64,000 nucleotides of DNA from positions 879,241 through 943,240 of the forward strand of contig CM049318.1 in NCBI GenBank assembly GCA_026874595.1, given 5' to 3'. Both the position numbers and the translations under genes were made by a program. This stretch comes from Sipunculus nudus. Lineage: Eukaryota > Annelida > Sipuncula > Golfingiida > Sipunculidae. This document shows, one piece after another, positions 35,988 through 48,652 of the stretch. The notes beneath the pieces are model-generated. The model saw only the letters and a program-made list of their open reading frames with translations, did not search any database and had not been told where the DNA came from. The stretch's first letter is position 1; the number at the start of each line of letters is the position of its first letter.

Positions 35988-36073
35988 AAACGGATCAAAA
36001 TATTTGCTGTGTGGTAGTATTTGACATCAGAGGATTATATGTTTGGGGTTTTCTTCTAAACAATGTAGAAACT

Positions 36074-37568
36074 AGATGTGTCGGAATGACACGAATGCCC
36101 CCACCTTGGGCAAATTAGAAACATTTGTAAAATTTGGAAAATTTTTTAAGTTCAGGAGGTGTCGTATGGTCAAAAGTAGGTCAACAAGGGCAAAATGCAA
36201 ACTCGATCTGTAACGGGTCATTATCAAGCAACACACCAAAAATCATGCCAGTATATGCAGGCATTGTGAAAAAAAGTCCATACATGTGCATTTTCCATAA
36301 AAATTTCTGTCTTTCATGAAATTTTCTATGTTTAGGAGCCGTAAAACAATCAAAAGTAGGTCAACCGGGATGAAACGCAAACTCGATCTGTAACTGTCAT
36401 TATCAGTACAAAAAAGTCAGTACATATGCATTTGTTATGAAAATTTATATTTTTCATGAAACTTTCTATGTTCAGGAGCAGTCAAAAAGTAGGTCAACTG
36501 AGACAAAACAAGAACTCGATCTGTAACTGGTCATTATCTGCCTACACACCAAAAGTCAGGCCTGAATCTGCAGGCACTGCAAAAAAAAGTCCATACATGT
36601 GCACCTTTTTATGAAATTTTCTATGTTAGAGCACCGTCAAACGGTCAAAAATAGGTCAACTGGGACAAAACGTGAACTTGATCTGTAACTGGTCATTATC
36701 TGCCCACACACCAAAAATCAGGCCAATATCTGCAGGTATTGTGAAGAAAAGTCTCTACAAGTGTATTTGTCATGAAAATATATATTTTACATGAAATTTT
36801 CTATGTTCAGGAGCCGTAAAACAGTCAAAAGTAGGTCAACCGGGACAAAATGCGAACTCCATCTGTAACTGGTCAATATCTGCCAACACCAAAAATCAGG
36901 CCAATATCTGCAGGCATTGCCAAAAAAGGTCCGTACATGTGTATTTGTCATGAAATTTCATATTTTTCATGAAATTTTCTATGTTCAGGAGCCTTAAAAC
37001 GGTCAAAAGTAGGTCAACCGGGACTAAACGTGAACTTGATCTGTAACTGGTCATTATCTGCCCACACACCAAAAATCAGGCCAATAACTGCAGGCATGGC
37101 GAAAAAAAGTCTGTACATGTGTATCTGTCATGAATATTTCTATTTTTCATGAAATTTTCTAAGTTTAGGAGCCGTAAAACAGTCAAAAGTAGGTCAACTG
37201 GGACGAAACGTGAACTCAATCTGTAACTGGTCTATATCTGCCCACACACCAAAAATCAGGGTATATCTGCAGGCACTGCGAAAAAAAAGTCCGTACATGT
37301 GTATTTGTCATGAAATTTCATAATTTTCATGAAAATTTCTAAGTTTAGGAGCCGTAAAACGGTCAAAATAGGTCAACCGGGACGAAACGCGAACTCCATC
37401 TGTAACTGGTCTATATCTGCTCACACACCAAAAATCAGGCCAATATCTGCAGGCATTGCGAAAAAAAGTCCGTACAACTGTTTGATTTCGGAATGACGGA
37501 GGGACGGAAGGACGGAATGATGGACATGGGTAAAACTATATGCCCCGGCCACTTTGTGGCGGGGGCAT
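36074..37568 (+). mobile_element. Hairpin-ended satellite element 3 (pearl-like)
   Basis: It begins 'agatgtgtcggaatgacacg' with an ATGCCCCCACC arm. It has about eight core repeats of 150-185 bp ('gtcaaaagtaggtcaaccgg', 'gatctgtaactggtcattat', 'ccaaaaatcaggccaatatc'), then a (GGAC)n-like tract, and ends in the hairpin TGCCCCGGCCAC / GTGGCGGGGGCA (37541-37567). A second copy lies at 51251-52618. No protein is encoded. Confidence 0.7.
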
Positions 37569-38005
37569 AAAAATATTGTTACACAAAATTTGTGGTGGTT
37601 AATTACCCATTGAGTAAAGACCTGATGTTTGAAGCAGTTTGGCTGCTGCAGTTTCCACTGTTAAGCTGTTATGAAAAACAGAGAGTCACAATTTCCAAGT
37701 AAAACCACCCTCGTTATTAATAACTGTTGCATGAAAACACATAAGTCAACTGTAAATGAATTTTATCCCCCCCCCCCCCCCCAACAGAATAACATCACTT
37801 TTGCCTTACATAAGGAAAATGACAGTTTGATAAGCATATGAATTAAAATGTAAAAGCACTGTTAGAAATGGCATGTACATCTACTTATACTAAACTTGAT
37901 CCAATCCCTATAACTTGTACTGCAACCTTAATGTCTTCAGTTCAATAAAAAATGACTTTATGGTGGGAGACTGCTGCTAGTTTCATGGGGAATCATTTTC
38001 CATAT
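37569..38005. other. Unassigned intron sequence with a poly(C) tract
   Basis: It includes a C15 run at about 37768-37782 and the candidate cassette exon at 37607-37657 discussed under findings. Nothing else is recognised. Confidence 0.4.
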
Positions 38006-38810
38006 TGTTACAGGTGCCCTTTTTATTGTGTGCACAAGTCTTACAGATGTCTTTTTTGTTTGTGACAAGGGCGTAACTTGTATTGTGGCACCCGTGCCTG
38101 CCCGCACCATTCTCAGTTTAATCCGTACTGGTTGAACTCTCGTTGTCGTGCTAGCTTGGGGCTTTCTCGCCTGGCCGAGAACCTGATATGTTGATATGGA
38201 CCCTGATATGTGGAGACACAGCATTCGTTTTTCTAGATGATTCCTGAAATGCGTGTTTACTGTGTGTTGTGTTAGATTCTTTAGACTGTTCAATAGGGGA
38301 AAATTCTCGGCTTGGGGTGAAAAGTTATAAATAGGGGGCTGTGTTTTAGAGCTGGGAGAGAGGTGAGAGAAAATTCCAGCCGACACAGACGTGTTTATGT
38401 CAGTTTGTGGGACCTGTCTGATTATCCAGTAATTTCAGGGATTCTACTATTACTAACTCTATACAATTTAATGCTGCCTGCCTCAAGTTTACTTTCTGGA
38501 TTGTTACAAGAGCTTTACATTGGACTGTTATTCTCCGAGAGGATTTGTGTGGACTTTTCATCCGGCATATACATTTAAATGGACTTATCGTTGTGACAGT
38601 GGTGGTACCCAGGTACTGTGCACTTTGTTTTATTTTACTGTGTGATTGTATTGATTTGTTGTTGTACAGCTGTTATACTGTGTAATTGTATTGATTTAGT
38701 GTATTGTAATGTTAGGGTTGTTTTAAGAATAAATTATAGTTATTTGTTAACAAAAAACCACCGACTTCTTTATTCATTCCCCTAGACATTTCATGCTGCC
38801 TAGTGTAACA
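38006..38810 (+). mobile_element. Solo LTR, about 805 bp
   Basis: The unit starts TGTTACAGG and ends TGTAACA, i.e. TG...CA with a short inverted terminus. Inside are a TATA box (TATAAATA at about 38325) followed by a GC-richer leader, and an AATAAA signal at about 38730 some 80 bp before the 3' end, the U3-R-U5 layout of an LTR. No internal retroviral-type genes flank it, so it is a solo LTR left by recombination. I could not see a clear target duplication. The minus-strand frame of 142 codons over it is spurious. Confidence 0.55.
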
Positions 38811-38827
38811 GAAACTGATTTTGTATA

Positions 38828-39266
38828 CTGTGGTTGGCTTTATATTCGCGAGGCTGAAATTTCGCGATTTCTCAATTTTGAATGTTTCACGAGGGTTTCA
38901 TTTTCGCGATTTCACCAGAAACTATATCAAATCTTAGGTAAAGCCATACCTGTGTGTATTATAAAATGAGAATAATTCATGAGTTTGTGCTATTCTACTT
39001 ATATAACGATGGTCCCATACACAAAGCACAGGTAGTGTAGTTCAAATTCAAGGGAACGTTTACCCTATACCTGCTTGAATGTAATTATTAAATTAATTAT
39101 CAAATTTCTCACTGTTCTAAACTATTTACATACAAGTATTGGTTTCACTGAACAAGAAGAACATACTCAACTGGCAAATTATTCCCGGGGGTTTCATTTT
39201 CACGATTTTTTCCCATTCACGAATATAGCGAAATTAAAACCCTCGCGAACAAAAAGGCAACCACAG
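38828..39266. mobile_element. TA-flanked MITE, about 440 bp
   Basis: The left end CTGTGGTTGGCTTTATATTC and right end (reverse-complemented) CTGTGGTTGCCTTTTTGTTC form terminal inverted repeats that extend inwards with TCGCGA-rich sequence. A TA flanks each end, as for Tc1/mariner-type MITEs. It has no coding capacity. Confidence 0.7.
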
Positions 39267-39464
39267 TATCTCCTTGACAAAATTTATGTCCATCACACAT
39301 ACGGATCTTAATGAATTTGACATTATTTCATATAGGGTCAATGGCAGTGGTATCTATCAGAACCTACACAATGTCAACTCAGCTTGTGGAAAACTCATCT
39401 CCTTGTAAAGTTACACAGACATGTCCAACACATTTAGTGCTCCAAAATAAATATATGTACATAC

Positions 39465-39673
39465 CCACAAGTATCTGCCAGACAGGTACATCAGGGTTCT
39501 CCCACTGTATGAAGTACTCCAGTACATTTGTGTGGAACCTCAGGGCAGCAAGATGTATCACGTTGTTACCTTTGTCATCTTTACGGAGCACATACGCTCC
39601 AAGTTCTATTAAGGTTTTAACAGAATTCAAAGCTCCAGAGCTGGCGGCCAAAAGAAGGGGAGTAGATTTAGTC
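39465..39673 (-). CDS. ANKAR: ANKAR exon 4 (ankyrin repeats 4-5)
   Basis: This 209-bp exon has the acceptor 'ttattatttacag|GACTAA' and the donor 'CTTGTGG|GTATGT'. It encodes two ankyrin repeats: STPLLLAASSGALNSVKTL and then GNNVIHLAALRFHTNVLEY. It ends with NPDVPVWQILV at the boundary between the ankyrin and armadillo halves. It leaves in phase 1. Joined directly to exon 5 it reads VWQILVGMLTDEDEEKK, which keeps the short ankyrin-armadillo linker expected from vertebrate ANKAR. Confidence 0.92.
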
Positions 39674-40023
39674 CTGTAAATAATAATTAAATGATTTGAT
39701 AATGAAGAAAATTTAGACCTGCATGATGTCACAGACCATGCAGGCATGCAAAGTAAGGAGTGAATTTGATACATAGGTCCAGTTTTGAGTTACTTTACCC
39801 AATTTTAATGAAGAAATTAGTGAACAAATGAAAAAAATTAAACTGTTAGAAAATCAGATCTCATAAATTTTTCTGTACCCTTTTAAAGTTTATTAGTTTA
39901 ACTGATTGTTTTACAAATGGAACTTAAAATTTTAAACTTCAATTTTTTAAATGATTCTTAAGGGCAAATAAAACCTGCCTTACTTGAATTCCATAAAAAC
40001 TGCATGTACTGGTATAAACTCAC
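39674..40023 (-). other. ANKAR intron 3, nothing further seen
   Basis: A 350-bp AT-rich intron between exons 3 and 4. Confidence 0.6.
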
Positions 40024-40102
40024 TCATTTTTTGTCTGCATCTCTAGAAGGTTTTCATTCTTGCGTATGAAGAGCTTTATAATGGCAACATTGTCATAGTA
40101 AG
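40024..40102 (-). CDS. ANKAR: ANKAR exon 3 (ankyrin repeat, small exon)
   Basis: This 79-bp exon lies between the acceptor 'ttattttgtttcag|CTTAC' and the donor 'AATGA|GTGAGT'. It enters in phase 1 and leaves in phase 2. It encodes AYYDNVAIIKLFIRKNENL followed by LEMQTKNE, the second helix and loop of an ankyrin repeat. Both splice sites are close to consensus. The phases link exon 2 (HTA) to exon 4 (TKSTPLLLAA) without a stop. Confidence 0.88.
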
Positions 40103-40879
40103 CTGAAACAAAATAAATTATGCATTTTTTATAGAGATATTTTATGCTAATCCAGAGATGTGGCCTAACTCTTTTATACTCACAAGGAACCATGTTTAAA
40201 ATAGTTGCATGTGGGTTTAATGCTTACTCAAATTTTTTTTTTTATAAGAAAGTAATAAAAGCTAAAAGATAAACCTCAGCAAAATGTGGTTGAGTGAAAT
40301 ATGTTCCTGATTGGTATGTTATTTATGAAAGCTTTCCACAATAAGACACACACAATGTGCATGCATGTGTATGATATGCTATAGAAATATTACATACTGA
40401 TACAACTAGGGTTGGATTATCACGATACCTACAGCTCTGATAAATTGTATTGTTAACTTTCCAATTGTGATATCATCATATGAATTTTTGTCAAGTTTTA
40501 ATTCACAAACATGCCTATTTAAGATTATTACATATAAGATAATGGCATCACCAAGGCTATTCTGTTTTCAAAAATCATCTATTATCAAGAAGAACATTTA
40601 TTTTAATAAATCACTTGAAATTCTATATAAAAGTAATCATTATAATATAAACAAATGTATATATACTGGTATGTTCAAAATGAGAGTCTTTGACAAACTG
40701 ACAGTACCATGTTCTCCATAAACTCTGTGGATTTGCTGCCTTATAGGTAGTCAAGGAAACATGATGGAAAATACTGACAAGTGTGATATCATATGACAAG
40801 TGCTGAAGTTCCCACACCAGATACTGATATTATTATATCACAGTAAATCTTATGATATATCAAGAACACCACAAAGGCT
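40103..40879. other. Unassigned intron sequence
   Basis: AT-rich; no coding, RNA or repeat signal recognised. Confidence 0.5.
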
Positions 40880-41345
40880 GCATAATATGCCCGTTGCATA
40901 TTTTGTGATCTATGACTACATTAAATATGCATGAATTCGCTGAGAATGTTATTCAGGTGAGAAATTGTATTGGTTAATAATCATCATGAGTTATATGAAA
41001 ATCAATCAGCTTTTTTGGTAAGTATGGGTGGTGCCACCAAATTGACCTCATCAAATATGAATGAACTTTGCTAAGAATTTAATGGACTCAGAGGTGAGTG
41101 AGAAACTCTACTGGTCAATATATGTACAATGAGTTTAATGAAAACCCATAGAATTTTTGAAAGTTGAACACCACGGTGCCTCCAAAGTGCAGTGACCTCT
41201 GACCTAATTAAATATGCATGGATTTTGCTGGAAATAGAACTTAAAAGATATTAATGGTCAATATTTCTGTTGAGTTTTATAGAAATCCATCATATTCTTG
41301 GTAAGTTATATATTATCACGGCAACATCAAAAAGCAGCCTAGTGA
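40880..41345. repeat. Three diverged copies of a 130-150-bp repeat
   Basis: The blocks 'ttaaatatgcatgaattcgc', 'tcaaatatgaatgaactttg' and 'ttaaatatgcatggattttg' recur about every 150 bp, each followed by a 'ggtcaatat' or 'ggttaataat' block. They look like an old core-repeat element with lost ends. Confidence 0.5.
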
Positions 41346-41734
41346 TAATTTTATATATAATTATTATAATTAATATATAGTTTGATGGCTGTGACACTGC
41401 AGATAAGAAAATTATCTGTGCTTGAAATTTCAATTCAACACATTTTTGGAAATTTTACTCTTCACAGAATAAGTCACATTATGACAGATATGAGTTGTAC
41501 CCATATAAAGGCAGTTCCACTGGTTTTGAAATATAATAAGTTATTAAAAAATTCAAAAATTTAAGTTTAAAACTGCCACTTAAAAATTTGTTCTCCAACC
41601 ATATTCTGGTAGTGAAATAAAAGTATGATATTTAAAAGTACAACTTTAGGTTTTGATCAAGCAAGTAAGATTACTTTTAGACAGCTAGAATCTTTGGCTC
41701 ATGATGCATAATTATTTAAATTGACTAACTGCTT

Positions 41735-43820
41735 CTGTGGTCTGTGGGCAGAGCACAGCCCTCCAAGTCGGTACGAATCTCAGCTAGCTTGCTTCTGTGG
41801 TCTGGGGGCAGAGCACAGCCCTCCAAGTCTGTACTAATCGCAGCTAGCTGGCTTTTGTGGTCTGGGGGCAGAGCACAGCCCTCCAAGTCTGTACAAATCT
41901 CAGCTACAGCTGGTTTCTGTGGTCTGGAGGCAGAGCATAGCCCTCAAAGTCTATACCAATCTCAGCTAGCTGGCTTCTGTGGTCTGGGGGCAGAACACAG
42001 CCCTCCAAGTCTAAACCAATCTCAGCTAGCTGGCTTCTGTGGCCTGGGGGCAGAGCACAGCCTTCCAAGACTATTCAAATCTCAGCTAGCTGGCTTCTGT
42101 GGTCTGGAGGCAGAGCACAGCCCTCTAAGTTGGTACGAATCTCAGCTAGCTGGCTTTTGTGGTCTGTGGGCAGTGCACAGCCTTCCAAGTCTATACAAAT
42201 CTCAGCTAGCTGGCTTTTGTGGTCTGGGGGCAGAGCACAGCCCTCAAAGTCTATACAAATCTCAGCTAGCTGGCTTCTGTGGTCTAGGGGCAGTGCACAG
42301 CACTCCAAGTCTGTACAAATCTCAGCTAGCTGGCTTCTGTGGTCTGGGGGCAGAGTACAGGCTTCCAAGTCTGTACTAATCTCAGCTAGCTGGCTTCTGT
42401 GGTCTTGGGGCAGAGCACAGCCCTCAAAGTCTGTACAAATCACAGCTAGCTGGCTTCTGTGGTCTGGGGGCAGAGCACAGCCCTCCAAGTCTGTACGAAT
42501 CTCAGCTAGCTGGCTTCTGTGGTCTGGGGGCAGAGCACAGCCCTCCAAGTCTGTACGAATCTCAGCTAGCTCGCTTCTGTGGTCTGGGGGCAGAGCACAG
42601 CCCTCCAAGTCTATACAAATCTCAGCTAGCTGGCTTTTGTGGTCTGTGGGCAGAGCACAGCCCTCCAAGTCTATAAGAATATCAGCTAGCTGGCTTCTGT
42701 GGCCTGGGGGCAGAGCACAGCCTTATAAAACTATACAAATCTCAGCTTAAGCTGGCTTCTGTGGTCTGGAGGCAGAGCACAGCCCTCCAAGTTGGTACCA
42801 ATCTCAGCTAGCTGGCTTTTGTGGTCTGTGGGCAGAGCACTGACTTCCAAGTCTATACAAATCTCAGCTAGCTGGCTTCTGTGGTCTGGGAGCAGAGTAC
42901 AGCCCTCCAAGTCTATACGAATCTCAGCTAGCTGGCTTCTGTGGTCTTGGGGCACAGCACAGCCCTCCAAGTCTGTACGAATCTCAGCTAGCTGGCTTCT
43001 GTGGTCTGGAGGCAGAGCACAGCCCTCCAAGTCGGTACGAATCTTAGCTAGCTGGCTTCTGTGGTCTGGGGGCAGAGCACATCCCCCCAAGTCTGTAAGA
43101 ATCTCAGCTAGCTGGCTTCTGTGGTCTGGAGGAAGAGCACAGCCCTCCAAGTCGGTACGAATCTCAGCTAGCTTGCTCTGTGGTCTGGGGGCAGAGCACA
43201 GCCCTCCAAGTCTGTACGAATTGCAGCTAGCTGGCTTCTGTGGTCTGTGGGCAGAGCACAGTCTGTACAAATCTCAGCTAGCTGGCTTCTGTGGTCTGGG
43301 GGCAGAGCACAGCCTTCCGAGTCTGTACGAATCTCAGCTTGCTGGCTTCTGTGGTCTGGAGGCAGAGCACAGCCCTCCAAGTTTATACAAATCTCAGCTA
43401 GCTGGCTTCTGTGCTCTGTGGGCAGAGCATAGCCCTCCAAGTCTATAAGAATCTCAGCTAGCTGGCTTCTGTGGTCTGGGGGCAGAGCACAGCCTTCCAA
43501 GTCTATACAAATCTCAGCTAGCTGGCTTCTGTGGTCTGGGGGCAGAGCACAGCCCTCCAAGTCTATAAAAATCTCAGCTAGCTGGCTTCTGTGGTCTGGG
43601 GGCAGTGCACAGCACTCCAAGTCTGTACGAATCTCAGCCAGCTGGCTTCTGTTGTCTGGGGGCAGAGCACAGCCCTCTAAGTCTGTAGGAATCTCAGCTA
43701 GCTGGCTTCTGTGGTCTGGGGGCAGAGCACAGCCCTCTAAGTTGGTACAAATCTCAGGTAGCTGGTTTCTGTGGTCTGGGGGCAGAGCACAGCATTCCAA
43801 GTCTGTACAAATCTCAGCCA
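41735..43820. repeat. 60-bp minisatellite, about 35 copies, open in several frames
   Basis: The unit is 'ctagctggcttctgtggtct', 'gggggcagagcacagccctc' and 'caagtctgtacgaatctcag', strictly 60 bp in nearly all copies. Because 60 is divisible by 3 and stops are rare, frames of 180-218 codons are open on both strands. The minus-strand translation repeats a 20-residue block such as LEGCALPPDHRSQLAEICTD. I take these frames as by-products: they lack splice signals, start context or a known domain, and lie in the intron between ANKAR exons 2 and 3. Confidence 0.95.
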
Positions 43821-44114
43821 AGGAGTGGTGAGATTATCACCCAACAGTCATATTTCACTCACAAACGAGTAAGCCTTTTGGGGGTTATTTGCCGTTATGA
43901 CCCAGCAATGGGGAATACACAGGCAAAAGGCCTACAGGAGTGGTTACTATATACTCAGCCTTGTAGAAAAAAGGATTATCACACATAACCAATCCTGTCA
44001 CATATCCCGAAACTGGAATGAAATTTTGCAAATATATAAGCTAGGATTAAAAAATGGAGGCTGTTACCAACACCAAAATGAAATTAAAAAAAAATAGAAA
44101 TTGTTTATGCAAAC
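43821..44114 (-). other. ANKAR intron 2, 5' part
   Basis: Short intron sequence between the 60-bp array and exon 2. Nothing is recognised. Confidence 0.5.
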
Positions 44115-44237
44115 CTGCTGTGTGAATTGGTGCCCACCCTTCTTGATCTGTCACCAGTAGGTTTGCACAGTTGGCCAAGAGGCAGGAGGCCGCATCCAGC
44201 GATCCATACCGAGCACTAAGATGAAGTGGTGTAGGAC
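44115..44237 (-). CDS. ANKAR: ANKAR exon 2 (ankyrin repeat)
   Basis: This 123-bp exon has phase 1 on both sides. The acceptor reads 'attttgaag|GTCCT' and the donor 'ACAGCAG|GTTTGC'. It encodes the ankyrin core GPTPLHLSARYGSLDAASC and the start of the next repeat (EGWAPIHTA). The TPLHLSA motif and the 33-residue spacing to WAPIHTA are diagnostic of ankyrin repeats, which form helix-turn-helix protein-binding stacks. A 60-bp minisatellite begins about 300 bp further into the downstream intron. Confidence 0.92.
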
Positions 44238-44719
44238 CTTCAAAATGGAGTCAAGTACATGTGTATTATATTGCGGTTTATTATTCAAAATTGGAATGTT
44301 TTTAACTGCCACATTTAAATCAATTTAACACAGAATCAATAGAATCACTTCCAGTGATGAGATATCATGTGTTTTGTATTGTATTAAATGAAATAAGCAG
44401 TTAATATGCAGATGGCAGGAGATTTGAGACTGCCAGCTGATATCTACTGTAGAGTTTCCTGGACCCGGAAAAAATATTTATAATAAACCATATTTAAGAT
44501 TTCAAGATTGAGTACTCACCCTTTCATTATGATTCAATCTTTTGAATAGACAGTCATTATATTAAATATTATAATATCATTTAACTGTTCAGTGATATAG
44601 ATATAAAAATTAAATCAATGGTTTAAATAGAAGAAGTTGGATAAAAATAATTACAAATTTGGATGTTTTAAAGATTTGATAGATACTCCAGTGGACATGC
44701 ACTCTTGATTTTATTGTGA

Positions 44720-44826
44720 AACCAGACATGAGATCTCATCCTAACTCTAACCCTAACCCTAAACCAGACATGATATCTCATCCTAACCCTAACCCTAACC
44801 CTAAACCAGACATGATATCTCATCCG
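44720..44826. repeat. Interstitial telomere-like tract
   Basis: There are two blocks of CCTAAC-type repeats (44739-44761 and 44782-44803), the C-rich strand of the metazoan TTAGGG telomere repeat. They alternate with three copies of 'aaccagacatgatatctcat'. The composite period is about 46-50 bp. Confidence 0.8.
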
Positions 44827-47800
44827 GGATAGGATCAGACTTGGGAACTACAAATATGTGCATGCTATTAGTTGCCTTCATCATAACATGTAATAACATT
44901 AGTATCCTTGTGAAGGTTATCTCAAACAGAGAGCACAAACTGTTTTGAATTGAAACATTATTGTGTGAGATTTTTGTCTTTATGATTAAAATGTGAGTAA
45001 ATGTTTTAAAGTTAATTAGAACTCATTCAATGTTTTACATCAGAAGGTATGTAATTATTTAAGGGAATTATCTACACGAAAGATGAACACTGCATGGAAT
45101 ATGAAATGGAATAATACATAAGCTTATTTTTGTGGCCAAAATATTGTGAAAATAATGCATGTGTACCCTGATTAATTGCTCTATTAATTTTTAAAATTTA
45201 TTCAGCATGTCTTTATATGATATCTGAAAAAAAGTGAATGTTACTTTGGATAGACTGTCACATTGCATAATTATTTTAAAATCTGCAAAAATAAAACCTG
45301 TCAAATTTAGTTGATATATTGCAAATCCTTGAAAGATGGAAATCCTATTATTTCTGAAAAAAAAATTCAATACAATTTATATCCAGTGATTGTCAAATGT
45401 AAACTGGATGCTCTCTGTTCATGTTAACCCTCTGGATAACACAAAAGCTAAATAAAAGTAACAGTTTAAGAAAGGTCTTGGTGAGGTAATTATCTCTATA
45501 ATTGTGTAAAACAAATTAATGTGAATAAAGGTACAATCAAGGTGGTTAAGGCAGGTTGTACAAAACATGGGCAAAAACTTCTAACAAAATTCAATCATTT
45601 AGTTAAATCACTCACATATATGATTGGTTATCAATAGAAAATGTTATGCTATTCTAACAGATATAGTTGTAATAAGTGATAAGTATAATCATATGTAATC
45701 AGTGAAGTGATTTAAAAGACAAACAATGCAAGCAAAATACAGAGAAAGCATTATGAGATCACCATCACACATACATAGCATAACAGGACATCACAGAATA
45801 GTCAACCATGCCTGAGTCTTTCTGTTTGTTATTTTCATTTTTAATGCCTTAGGGGGGGGGGGGGCATATTGCTGGCAACAATGAAATTGTTGTAAACTGC
45901 ACTTTGTTACAAATACTGGAAAAAATTGCCTCCCTAACCCCCCCCCCCAAAAAAAAAAAAAAAAAACTGTTGGGTTATAAATTAACACAATTGGCCTGAT
46001 TCTCATATTTGCTGTCAGTCTAGCTAGCTTGTATATTGAAAAAAGACTCACTGTGCAAATTATTTTACATTGCAAACAGCAAGAAGAGATCACACAGAAA
46101 TGGTAATTTTAAAAACATATTCTCTTTTTTTGTAGTTCACACAATTACAACATATCATATTATCATAATCTATATGTCATGCATTGCACTGCATGTGCAG
46201 ATTATTCTAAAATTGTTACCCTGATTACTGAGTGATAAAAAGTGCATTATTATCTTAACTGTAGCAGCATGATGAGTAAGCTATACCTTGAGTTTGTCTA
46301 AAGAAGAATGAGTCAAATAAAATGGAACTGAATATTAAGTAAAAACCATGAGATCAGAAACTAGCTGATTAGAATAAAACAGAAAGTACATGGAGCAATT
46401 TTTTAATTTATGTACATTTCCATTATTTATTACATATAAAAACATTTAATGCCAAAATGATAAGTATAAGTCACTATATGTATTATTATTTAATGGAAAA
46501 TCATGATATGAGTGCTGAATTGCATCCAAATGACTTAAAAAACATTTTGAACCCTGCACATGTTTAATTGTCCATCATTTGGTAAACTGCCAGAACAATT
46601 TCTCAGGCTTGATAAATTTGCCTTAATATAACAAAGTACATGACAAGTAGACCAGTGTTTGCATGATTTCATGTCAATATAAGCACATTTCCATTGTTTA
46701 TGGTACAAACATTACCAAATGAAACTGTGGGATTTTTTATATCATTGATATATACTGTTAAAAGTCCTACAACACAATTATTGATATATCTGAACTTCCA
46801 TATTTCATTTTCAATATTTTGTGTTCATAAATTTCATTGAAAAAAAAAAACAAATGTTGATCAAATCAGTGAATATATATATGATACAATTTTGAACTTA
46901 TAGTGCAGGTTTTTAATTTCTGACATGTTACTAATCCATTATCATTTATAAGATAAAACATAAAGAAATAAAAAAAGAAAACATTTGTTTTAAAATTGGC
47001 TTAAATCCTAACAAGTGAAATCAAACAACTGCATACATGTTTTCCAAAGGTCAATGATGTAAGAATTTCTTTAACCAATGATGTAACTGTGTTTTTCATT
47101 ACTGAAGTTGAAATATTATTTCTAGATATTATCACAAACAGTACACTGAACTTTAAGCCAGAAACGACAAATCAAAAATACCAAGGCCACCTCTGTTTAC
47201 AAAAGTTTCATTATAAAAAGCCTGAGGAAAAACTTATCAAATAATAAGAAATTCGCATACAAAAAAACAAAATGAGACTAAATAAATATATATTTCAAAG
47301 ATTCCATATGGCAGAGCATAATATTGCTATAATCTAAAAAAGAGATATGTAGATATACAATGTCATCATCAAATGCTCACCATTCCGGCGACTGTTCGGC
47401 ACATAATCTCCTGATTAAAAACCAAGATTTAAGTATATGTGTAATAAACCAAAATGGGGGAGATTGAGAAATAAATCTAGATTCATATGTTGTTGCACCT
47501 GTTTTGCATGAAGATGAAATAAAATACAACACATTCGCAAAATGTTTAATGAATAATCCATTATATCTGATGCAGGAAGCCTTTGATATATTACTAAAAT
47601 ATCTAAGAAACCAAATATTTTATTCAACATAAGTCAATTGCTTGTTTTATTATAAAGTCTTTTTTTTTTTAAATATCATTCTTCCGCACTTGTTTTTCAC
47701 ATGCATTCAAGAAATATATTGTCAGAAAAAACCCTAAAATGTCATTGAATATATCTGTTTTATCTTGATGTTTCTTACAGTTAATAACCATTCAACTGTA

Positions 47801-48652
47801 AGAGTTCATGATTTTGGTACAAATAGAAATGTAAGATAAAAAATGCTGGTATACTGCCATCAAATCAGTTACATGTGCAAATCTTTGGAAAGTCTCGTCC
47901 TGCCATACAGTAGTATAATTTTATATAGAACTTAACAGTGCTCAAAGTGCATTTTTCTAATATCAGTACAGAAAATGAAACAAAACTGACCAATATCAGC
48001 TTTGTACTAGACACTAACAGTGCTGCATACTAACAAAATGAGGCGGATGCATGAGTAAAATTTGTCAATGACAAATAAATTGGCTGACAAATTTCACAAA
48101 CAGCTGAAATTCTAAAATATTTTGACATCTTGACATAATTCAATCAAGTGAGATAAAAATCATGAGAATTTAATACCATAATCATAAAAAGGGAAGTTGG
48201 GGATTTAAAGAATATAATTTTAAGAATACATATATTTCAACAGATTTTTTAACAGCTGCTTGAGATATACATGTTAAATATAACCAGAAAATGAATGAAA
48301 CCAACCTCTCAATCCATATTTATCCTTAATTTATGCTGTAAGTTCATTTACACTTAATCTGACTTTAATGTAAATTCTGAGACAATGCAGGTGGTTTTTA
48401 AAAATATTAAAGTAGGTTATTTACTTAGTTGAAGTAAATAGGCCTTGTTCATTTGAGAATAACATTTATTTAGTTCCTAAAAAATTAACAGAAACTATAA
48501 GAAAAGTTGGTTCAAATTGCCTTAAATAATGCATCTCAAAGTGCAAAATTGTTTCACACAATGACATGTTTAACATTTACTGACACCTAAATGTAAAGGG
48601 ATTTGTAAACATTTTACTCAATGACTTTGTTCAGTTTATTCTGAATACATAC
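44827..48652 (-). other. ANKAR intron 1, AT-rich
   Basis: Mostly AT-rich single-copy-looking intron. It has a G12 tract at about 45852, and a C9 run followed by a long A run at about 45941-45966. No further exon or element was recognised. Confidence 0.5.

Noticed and set aside
37958-38386. 142-codon minus-strand frame
   Set aside because: It lies antisense across the U3 and TATA region of a solo LTR, is low-complexity and has no recognisable domain.
41744-43821. Open frames of about 180-218 codons on both strands
   Set aside because: Caused by a stop-poor 60-bp unit; several frames are open at once, with no domain and no splice context. Kept as a repeat, with a finding on its register.
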